Source of the DNA: Flavobacteriales bacterium
GTDB lineage: Bacteria > Bacteroidota > Bacteroidia > Flavobacteriales_F > PHOS-HE28
Length of the DNA stretch: 64,000 nucleotides
NCBI GenBank assembly: GCA_016788205.1
Contig: JAEUTA010000012.1
Location: forward strand, 1 to 64,000
Direction: 5' to 3'
Within the stretch, counting starts at the first letter, position 1. Every line of letters starts with the position of its first letter. Under the pieces are notes generated by a model. That model saw only the letters and a list, made by a program, of their open reading frames with translations, was not told the origin of the DNA and did no database searches. The translations under genes were made by a program, and so were the position numbers. Below are positions 58,549-64,000 of the stretch, piece by piece.

Positions 58549-59181
58549 ATGGAACAGCCCCTATTCGACCCCAAGCAACATTGGGAGAACATTTACACCA
58601 AGAAAGGCCCACAGGACTTGAGCTGGTATCAAGCCATGCCGAAGGCCTCTCTGGACCTCTTCGCGGAGTACCGCGTTCCAAAGGGCGCACGTATCATCGA
58701 TGTGGGGGGTGGGGATAGCTTACTCGTTGACCACCTGCTGGATACCGGGTTCGGCGATGTCTCAGTACTGGACATCAGCGGCGCGGCGTTGGACAAGGCC
58801 AAGGTACGTCTGGGTGAGCGCGGCAAGCACGTGCAGTGGATCGAGAGCAATGCCACCTCCTTCGACGCACCAGCACCTTTCGATGTGTGGCACGATCGCG
58901 CCGTGTTCCATTTCCTCACTTCCGAAGCCGACGTGGACCTCTACATCGAGCGCCTAGCCAAGCTGCTCAAACCGGGTGGCCTGCTCATCCTGGCCACCTT
59001 CAGCGATAGCGGGCCGGAGAAGTGCAGTGGCATCCCCGTACACCGCTACAGCGAACCAGAAATGGTGGCACGCCTACAGAAGGTCTGTGACCGCATCAAG
59101 TGTTTCACTGTGGACCATGTGACGCCGTTCGACACCGTGCAGAACTTCCTTTTCTGCGCTTTCAGAAAGGCAGCATTCTGA
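58549..59181 (+). CDS. Class I SAM-dependent methyltransferase
   Basis: A 210-residue enzyme with the Rossmann SAM motif RIIDVGGGDSLLVDHLL, acidic motif II VLDISGAALDKAK, WHDRAVFHFL and LLKPGGLLILATFS. The N-terminus (DPKQHWENIYTKKGPQDLSW) is typical of small-molecule methyltransferases near thiopurine or TehB-type enzymes. In this context it may methylate a metalloid such as tellurite or selenite, but the substrate is unknown. It lies 27 bases after the HMA gene. Confidence 0.82.
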   Translation: MEQPLFDPKQHWENIYTKKGPQDLSWYQAMPKASLDLFAEYRVPKGARIIDVGGGDSLLVDHLLDTGFGDVSVLDISGAALDKAKVRLGERGKHVQWIESNATSFDAPAPFDVWHDRAVFHFLTSEADVDLYIERLAKLLKPGGLLILATFSDSGPEKCSGIPVHRYSEPEMVARLQKVCDRIKCFTVDHVTPFDTVQNFLFCAFRKAAF

Positions 59182-59354
59182 GGTTAGCGCCTTCGGTTCA
59201 AATCGGCTCGCAAGCCGCATTCGCATTGGCCAATGATGGCTACAGGCTGATCGTCCGAACGGACTGAAGGAAGGCCTTGTACGCGTGGGATAAGCTAGCG
59301 CCTTATAGTTCTTCGTAATTCAGCTGACCCCCTGGTCTTCGTTCCATTTTTCCC

Positions 59355-59377
59355 ATCGTATTATTGCGATACATTTG
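59355..59377 (+). promoter_or_regulatory. ars promoter with overlapping ArsR-type operator
   Basis: ATCGTATTATTGCGAT (59355-59370) overlaps the -7 box TACATTTG (59370-59377). The arsR ATG follows seven bases later, so the transcript may be leaderless. A related 16-mer, ATCGTAATGAATCGAT, lies before arsM. The shared ATCGTA...CGAT pattern is a likely ArsR binding site. Confidence 0.65.
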
Positions 59378-59384
59378 CACCATC

Positions 59385-59717
59385 ATGGGTCAAGCCAAGT
59401 TGGAAGAATTCACCGTTCGTGACAACCGGGTCGCACGCTATGCCAAGGCATTAGCGCATCCCGCGCGGGTCGCCATTCTGCGTTTCCTTGCCCAACGCAA
59501 GAGTTGTGTCTGTGGTGACATCGTGGACGAGCTTCCCCTCTCGCAGAGCACGGTGAGCCAGCATTTGAAGGAATTGAAAGAAGCCGGGCTGATCCATGGC
59601 GAGATTGAAGGTGCGCGCGTGTGTTATTGCATAGCGCCCAAGGAATGGAAACTCGCGAAGCGCCACCTCAGCCAGTTCATGGAAACCTTTGACGGCACCG
59701 AGGACGGATGTTGCTGA
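59385..59717 (+). CDS. arsR: ArsR/SmtB-family metalloregulator
   Basis: A 110-residue winged-helix repressor. The HTH is [20 protein letters not shown]. The sensing Cys pair is in [14 protein letters not shown], at the position of the arsenite site in classical ArsR. The C-terminus ends in two more Cys (DGCC). It likely represses its own operon and is released by As(III). The ATG at 59385 follows the promoter directly; a TTG further upstream lies inside the operator. Confidence 0.92.
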   Translation: MGQAKLEEFTVRDNRVARYAKALAHPARVAILRFLAQRKSCVCGDIVDELPLSQSTVSQHLKELKEAGLIHGEIEGARVCYCIAPKEWKLAKRHLSQFMETFDGTEDGCC

Positions 59718-59728
59718 CCCTTTCAATC

Positions 59729-59744
59729 ATCGTAATGAATCGAT
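59729..59744 (+). promoter_or_regulatory. Second ArsR-type operator before arsM
   Basis: ATCGTAATGAATCGAT shares its ends and spacing with the site before arsR. It is followed by TATTTTG, a near match to the -7 box (one base short). The arsM ATG is at 59757. Confidence 0.5.
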
Positions 59745-59756
59745 ATTTTGAAGACC

Positions 59757-60671
59757 ATGAACAGCACAGAGAACATTAAGGAAACAGTAAGGTCCAAATA
59801 CGCCGAAATAGCGATGCAGGACAAAACGGTGAACGTTGCGTCATGCTGCGGCAGCGGTGGTTGTAGTACCGAGGTGTACAACATCATGACGGACGACTAC
59901 AGCCGGGTGGAGGGCTACGTGCCCGAGGCCAATCTGGGCCTGGGCTGCGGGCTTCCCACCCAATTCGCGGGCATCAAGCCGGGCAACACCGTGCTGGATC
60001 TCGGTTCCGGTGCTGGCAACGATTGTTTTATCGCGCGTAAGGAGGCCGGAGCCGATGGCCGCGTGATCGGTGTGGACTTCACGCCTGAGATGGTCGCCAA
60101 GGCCCAAGCGAACGCGCAGAAGCTGGGCTATGCCAACGTGGAGTTCCGGCAGGGCGATATCGAAGCATTGCCGCTGACCAGCAACATGGTGGATGTTGTG
60201 GTGAGCAATTGTGTGTTGAACCTGGTACCCGACAAGCGGAAGGCGTTCGCGGAGACCTTGCGTGTGCTGAAGCCCGGTGGCCATTTCAGCATCAGCGATG
60301 TGGTACTGCGGGGCGCGATCCCTGCACGCTTGCGGGAAAGCGCCGAGATGTATGCCGGGTGCGTGTCGGGTGCCATGGAGGAGAGCGCCTACCTCGGCAT
60401 CATCCATGACCTGGGATTCGAGCAGGTAACGGTGCAGAAGCGCAAGCCTATCATCTTACCGGACGACATCCTTTCCCGATACCTCAGTGCCGAAGAGATC
60501 AGGGCCTACGCACAAAGTGGTGCAGGCACCTTCAGCATCACGGTAGCGGCCACCAAGCCCCTGGCAACGAAGAACGATGCCTGCTGCGCGCCCAACGCCG
60601 AGGGCACGGCCAAGGTGAAGCTCGCTACGGGTGAGGCGTGCGGCTGTGGTATCGATAGCACGTGTTGCTGA
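59757..60671 (+). CDS. arsM: Arsenite S-adenosylmethionine methyltransferase
   Basis: A 304-residue cytoplasmic enzyme that methylates As(III) to methylated and volatile arsenicals. It has the N-terminal Cys motif VASCCGSGGCS, LGLGCGLPTQFAGIKPGNTV (conserved Cys), SAM motif LDLGSGAGNDCFIA and SNCVLNLVPDKRKAF. MYAGCVSGAMEE and the C-terminal Cys cluster EACGCGIDSTCC follow. The spread of Cys pairs matches ArsM. The start ATG at 59757 follows the second operator. It lies between arsR and a tiny coupled gene. Confidence 0.94.
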   Translation: MNSTENIKETVRSKYAEIAMQDKTVNVASCCGSGGCSTEVYNIMTDDYSRVEGYVPEANLGLGCGLPTQFAGIKPGNTVLDLGSGAGNDCFIARKEAGADGRVIGVDFTPEMVAKAQANAQKLGYANVEFRQGDIEALPLTSNMVDVVVSNCVLNLVPDKRKAFAETLRVLKPGGHFSISDVVLRGAIPARLRESAEMYAGCVSGAMEESAYLGIIHDLGFEQVTVQKRKPIILPDDILSRYLSAEEIRAYAQSGAGTFSITVAATKPLATKNDACCAPNAEGTAKVKLATGEACGCGIDSTCC

Positions 60672-60673
60672 CC

Positions 60674-60799
60674 ATGCGCACCTTCCTGGCACGATACCGG
60701 AAGCCGATCATCATCACCACATCGGTGGTCCTGCTGCAAGTGGTGTTCGGCTTCGATCCTAAGTTCTGCATCATCAACCTCATCTGGCTGGTCGTATGA
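60674..60799 (+). CDS. 41-residue membrane protein between arsM and arsC
   Basis: A small gene encoding MRTFLARYRKPIIITTSVVL followed by LQVVFGFDPKFCIINLIWLV and one more Val. It has a basic N-terminus and one or two hydrophobic helices with a single Cys. It begins two bases after the arsM stop, and its TGA overlaps the arsC ATG (ATGA, 60796-60799), so it is very likely translated. No family is recognised. It may be a membrane partner or regulator in arsenic handling. Confidence 0.6.
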   Translation: MRTFLARYRKPIIITTSVVLLQVVFGFDPKFCIINLIWLVV

Positions 60800-61230
60800 G
60801 TGGACCCATCAAGCGCATACTCGTGCTCTGCACCGGCAACAGTTGTCGCAGTCAGATGGCCGAGGGATACTTGCGCCACTTCGCCCGTGGAAGAGCCCAG
60901 GTCTTCAGCGCAGGCGTGGAAGGGCATGGTGTGAACCCGCGCGCGATCGAAGTGATGAACGAGGATGGGATCGACATCTCCGGACATACTTCCAAAACGG
61001 TTGATGCCCTCGCAGGGCAGTCTTTCGACCTGGTGATCACCGTATGCGACAGTGCGCGGGAGAACTGCCCTTGGTTCCCCGCAAAAGCCGAACGCCTACA
61101 CTACGACTTCCCAGACCCGGCCAAGGCCACAGGGAGCGAAGCGGAGATCATGACCGAGTTCCAAAGAGTGCGCGGAATGATCAAGGCGTATTGCGAACGG
61201 CTGGTGCGGGAGGCGGTAGGGCATGAGTGA
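60796..61230 (+). CDS. arsC: Arsenate reductase, thioredoxin/LMW-phosphatase type
   Basis: A 144-residue enzyme reducing As(V) to As(III) in the cytoplasm. The P-loop VLCTGNSCRSQMAEGYLR supplies the nucleophilic Cys and the CX5R motif. The resolving Cys are in ITVCDSARENCPWFPA. The catalytic Asp is in YDFPDPAKATGSE. It is coupled to the 41-aa gene. Arsenite could then be methylated by ArsM; no ArsB/Acr3 pump is seen in the window. Confidence 0.95.
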   Translation: MSGPIKRILVLCTGNSCRSQMAEGYLRHFARGRAQVFSAGVEGHGVNPRAIEVMNEDGIDISGHTSKTVDALAGQSFDLVITVCDSARENCPWFPAKAERLHYDFPDPAKATGSEAEIMTEFQRVRGMIKAYCERLVREAVGHE

Positions 61231-61256
61231 ACACCTGGCCTTGTCGGCAGGTGTTC
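61229..61256 (+). terminator. Hairpin at the end of the ars operon
   Basis: GAACACCTG (61229-61237) pairs perfectly with CAGGTGTTC (61248-61256) around a 10-base loop, starting within the arsC stop codon. There is no T-run, so termination strength is uncertain. Confidence 0.55.
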
Positions 61257-61422
61257 CGTACCATACTGTCTCAGGAACGAACGGACCGTGTCAGATCAAC
61301 AGCCCGCAACCAGCACTTCATTGAACGGTCACGGTAGCACCGGTCGTCTTTGCTTTCAGTTCCCTGATCCTCCACACGGCCACCGATGCCCGGTGCAGGA
61401 TACCCTCCACCAGATTGGTAGC

Positions 61423-62301
61423 TCAGCGAACAAGCTTCACGATGTCTTCAATCTTCATGATTCCGTCGTAAATGCCAGCGGCATCGGCTGGGGTAAGGCC
61501 GTTCAAGGACTTGTGCTCCTTGCAGAAGTTGTAATGAACGAAGTGCAGGGCGATGGCGTAACCGTGGTTCTCAATCTTCTTGCTGAAGCCGTTGGTAAGG
61601 CGGGTGAACCGGCGCATTGACATCCGCATGGTGAGGTTGGCGCGGTCCATGTAGGACGTGGATACATGCTTACCATAGGGCTTGCCCATGATGTCGATAT
61701 TGATGGCACCGGTGCATTCGGCAGGGCTGTACGGGCGCTCGTTGGTGCTGCCTTCGGGCTTGCCGTAACGCTTCACCAGCATGGCATAATCAACATCAGC
61801 GCCGAACGCGTTGTCCACGGCATCCACGTACAGGCGGTTGCCATCGGTGGTAAGCTGGATGCGGTTGGCGAGGCGGTTAGCGACACCAGCAATGAACTCG
61901 TGAGCCGTTGCGGTATCGCGGTTCCCGGCCAGCCATGATACGATCAGCTTGCTGTCAGCGTCTGACGCTGTCCATGTCCACACGTCACAAGCGCGTCCTT
62001 CAAGGTGTTGGGGCACGTCTTGCTTGCTGTAAACGAAGGACCAGACCTCATCCAACTGCACGCGCTTGGAGGGGAGGCCGCGCACCTTGTCATCGTGGAA
62101 CAATTGGCAGGCTTGGCCAACATCAACCAGCAGCTTGGTCACAGTGTTGATGCTCACATCGCACACCCGGGACGTGCTGCGCAGGCTGCTGCCTACCACC
62201 AACATGCCGATGATCTGCACTTGCTTTTCGAGGGGTAGACGGTTCATGACCTGACGCGCCAATGAATCAAAGATAATACTCTTATGCATATCGTCAAGCA
62301 T
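61423..62301 (-). mobile_element. IS1-like DDE transposase gene
   Basis: A 292-residue transposase in one reading frame. The N-terminal part has an HTH (SSLRSTSRVCDVSINTVTKL) and the core has DDE-type segments VQLDEVWSFVYSKQD, LTTDGNRLYVDAVDN and the C-terminal HFVHYNFCKEHKSLNGLTPA. This matches the single-ORF IS1-like group found in Bacteroidota. I could not define clear terminal inverted repeats or a target duplication. The gene seems intact. An imperfect palindrome (GCATAA...TTATGC) covers its start. Confidence 0.8.
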
Positions 62302-62367
62302 AATTGTTCAGTTTATTATGCAGCAGTGCATTATTACACTGATTTGTTACATATCACCTTGTTAACA

Positions 62368-62390
62368 GGCGAATGATGTATACATTCGCC
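62368..62390 (+). promoter_or_regulatory. 23-bp palindromic operator before the XRE-ImmA gene
   Basis: GGCGAATG (62368-62375) and CATTCGCC (62383-62390) are perfect inverted arms around ATGTATA. The site ends 23 bases before the ATG at 62414, where an autoregulator encoded by that gene could bind. Confidence 0.65.
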
Positions 62391-62413
62391 GATGCAAGAC
62401 TACACCGTCAGCG

Positions 62414-63643
62414 ATGAGTGAGCGAGAGGAATTTGATGCAAACAAGATTTTGAAGGACCTCTTTCGGTCAGTCGAACCGGTAAAGAGCTACAGCCTGCGA
62501 GAGCTGTTTGATAACAGAGCGCGCGACCTTGGTGTCTCCCGCACCAGCGCGACACATTTGATCGGCCTGCAGAGCCGTACCCTAAAGGGGATACTGGATG
62601 GTACCCAAAAGCGGGTTGATCCCGTGGCCCTTCATCGCGTCGCCAGCTTCTTGCAGATGACCGACGAGCAGGTAACGCAGATGTATTTGAGCGCCCTGAG
62701 GTCGAACTATCCGGACGACCTATCCAAAACGGCGTCCGCTGACAAGGTGCAGTTCCTGAGAGAAAACTTCGATCTGGTGGCCTTGAAGAAAGCCGGGTTC
62801 ATCAAGAGCATTACAGACTATGCGGACATCGAAGCCAGGATAAATCACTACTTCGGCCTTCGAAGTATCGAGGACTACCAAAGGCCCATTGATGATGTCG
62901 CTTTCAGCGCAGGGGTTGTGAAGCCGAAAAATGCGCTCATTCGGTCGACATGGATCAGCGCCGCGCGGGATGCCTTCAAGTTGATCGATAACCCTCACCC
63001 TTACAGCAGGGACGCGCTGGTCGAGTTCTTCCCACAAATCCGATGGCACTCGACCAACGTGAAGTTGGGAATGCCTAATGTGATCAAGCACTTATTCAAG
63101 ATTGGGGTCACGGTGTTCTACTTGCCGTCTCTGCCGTCCCTGCACTTAAGGGGCGCGACCTTCTCTGTATTAGGTAAGCCCTGTGTCGTATTGACCAACT
63201 ACAGAGACTTCTATCCTACTCTGTGGTTCGCCTTGGTGCATGAGCTTTTCCACGTCATCTTCGACTGGGACGAGATAAAACGGAACACCTACCATCTATC
63301 AGATGAAGATGTTGATCAACTCTCTGTGAAAGAACGAGAGGACGAAGCGGATGATTTCGCGCGTGAGTACCTGTTCTCTAAAGAGAAATCCGAAGCGGTG
63401 AGACCCTACCTGCGCGACGCAAGCTATGTAAGGCACTTTGCGGAGCTGAACCACGTTCACGAGAGTTTCGTGTATGTGTTCAACGCTTTCGATACGGGGA
63501 AAACCGATCGGATGTCATGGCCTCGAGCACAGAGGTTCAACCCCGACTTCGGTGACCTGCTGGACAAACTCGGCAACCATTGGAATGCGCCCAAGTCGAT
63601 CACAGACTTCGTAAAGGGACTTGAGAACACGCTATATCGTTAA
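62414..63643 (+). CDS. XRE-type regulator with ImmA/IrrE metallopeptidase domain
   Basis: A 409-residue protein. The N-terminal ~90 residues form a helix-turn-helix-like domain (ATHLIGLQSRTLKGILDGTQ; VALHRVASFLQMTDEQV). A linker region is followed by the zinc peptidase motif FALVHELFHVIFDWD (HExxH near 278) and the downstream Glu in EREDEADDFAREYLF. Such proteins cleave repressors to switch on mobile elements or stress genes. It follows a palindromic operator, and its stop is five bases before the next gene, suggesting a two-gene unit. Confidence 0.88.
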   Translation: MSEREEFDANKILKDLFRSVEPVKSYSLRELFDNRARDLGVSRTSATHLIGLQSRTLKGILDGTQKRVDPVALHRVASFLQMTDEQVTQMYLSALRSNYPDDLSKTASADKVQFLRENFDLVALKKAGFIKSITDYADIEARINHYFGLRSIEDYQRPIDDVAFSAGVVKPKNALIRSTWISAARDAFKLIDNPHPYSRDALVEFFPQIRWHSTNVKLGMPNVIKHLFKIGVTVFYLPSLPSLHLRGATFSVLGKPCVVLTNYRDFYPTLWFALVHELFHVIFDWDEIKRNTYHLSDEDVDQLSVKEREDEADDFAREYLFSKEKSEAVRPYLRDASYVRHFAELNHVHESFVYVFNAFDTGKTDRMSWPRAQRFNPDFGDLLDKLGNHWNAPKSITDFVKGLENTLYR

Positions 63644-63647
63644 TCAC

Positions 63648-64000
63648 ATGAAGAAGAACGTTTCGCAGCCGGTACCTGGCTCCAAAAAGGTGCAGCAGAG
63701 GGAGGAGCGCGATGCCCTTAAGCAACTGCTCCTAAAGCTTCCAGAAGAAAGGGTGGGAAGGGGCCTGTCTGATGAAAAACTCGATCGTGAGAACGCCAAG
63801 ATCCAGCTATTGGATCAGACATGGACTACGCCTTACGAACAGAGACAGCGCGTCGACCGGTTCGTTGCCGAAATGGTGCAGCCATGGGAGAAAGCCTATC
63901 CGCAGGTGTACTACACAGAGATCTATCGGTTGAACGGATGGGCTATCCCCGAGGGGATGATTTCCGAAAAGCCATCTATTGTGGCTCAGTGGACCAACGA
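63648..64000 (+). CDS. Unknown protein, partner of the XRE-ImmA gene (cut by window edge)
   Basis: The first 117 residues are visible, from MKKNVSQPVPGSKKVQQREE. They are charged and helical, then VDRFVAEMVQPWEKAYPQVY, followed by YTEIYRLNGWAIPEGMISEK and PSIVAQWTN. The latter resembles the P63C-like segment seen in phage and mobile-element proteins, but the domain is incomplete. It is four bases behind the XRE-ImmA gene and so probably co-expressed. The end is beyond the window. Confidence 0.6.
   Translation, partial: MKKNVSQPVPGSKKVQQREERDALKQLLLKLPEERVGRGLSDEKLDRENAKIQLLDQTWTTPYEQRQRVDRFVAEMVQPWEKAYPQVYYTEIYRLNGWAIPEGMISEKPSIVAQWTN

Noticed and set aside
61340..62400. Defined terminal inverted repeats and target duplication for the IS1-like element
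   Set aside because: Candidate GGT-starting ends on both sides do not align convincingly, and flanking bases do not repeat.

Overview
The window comes from a member of the Bacteroidota, most like a high-GC Flavobacteriales-type environmental lineage. Three things in the sequence point there. First, several genes carry the phylum's TTTG / TAnnTTTG promoter elements; the box upstream of rpmH is the clearest. Second, three secreted proteins end in type IX secretion (T9SS) type A sorting domains. Third, the gene families (Wzc/Wza pair, DUF2007, DUF3347, HMA-AraC, CusA/CzcA next to multicopper oxidases) are typical of the phylum. No rRNA or complete tRNA was found.

Region 1 (1-8.7 kb) is housekeeping: the 5' part of carB, an alpha/beta hydrolase, rpmH, birA, and a forward run rsfS-ftsH-DUF2007-cdsA-psd-hypothetical with start/stop overlaps. 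A dispersed TTCACCGCAAA-type repeat lies between carB and the hydrolase.

Region 2 (8.6-32.1 kb) is a surface or exopolysaccharide locus, almost entirely on the minus strand. One tightly overlapping run goes radC, wecB, an alpha/alpha-toroid protein, a DltA-like adenylating ligase, a carrier protein, GNAT, AAC(3)-like, deacetylase-like and FemAB-like proteins, upp, a membrane protein and a HAD phosphatase. It looks like a polymer-decoration module: an activated acyl or amino-acid group is loaded on a carrier and passed on by one or more acyltransferases. Nearby are rpsT, the initiating phosphoglycosyl transferase, WecG- and GT4-type glycosyltransferases, a T9SS-exported beta-helix protein, and a Wza-Wzc-Wzx-glycosyltransferase-Wzy operon. 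Together these make a Wzx/Wzy-type pathway.

Region 3 (about 32.2-37.1 kb) looks like the left end of an integrated element. It has a tRNA 3'-end remnant with its terminator, a gene-poor AT-richer stretch with short repeats, an unknown gene, a tyrosine recombinase, an excisionase-like HTH protein, a possible HUH-type replication protein and another unknown gene. No right-hand attachment site is visible, so the element may continue beyond 64 kb.

Region 4 (37.1-61.3 kb) is a metal and arsenic resistance block on the plus strand: a His-rich exported protein, a CusBA/TolC-type RND efflux system, a Zn/Cd/Pb-type P-ATPase, a T9SS-tagged multicopper oxidase and thioredoxin-like protein, an HMA-AraC regulator, a tandem-HMA protein, a Cu+ ATPase (copA), an HMA-DUF3347 lipoprotein and a CopA-type oxidase with an extra C-terminal domain. 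A decayed P-ATPase fragment, a CadD-type transporter (minus strand), a TauE-type permease and a group of small HMA/DUF3703/Cys-rich genes follow. It ends with arsR-arsM-(41-aa protein)-arsC.

Region 5 (61.4-64 kb) holds an IS1-like transposase, an XRE-ImmA/IrrE-type regulator-protease behind a 23-bp palindrome, and a truncated gene, again suggesting mobile DNA.
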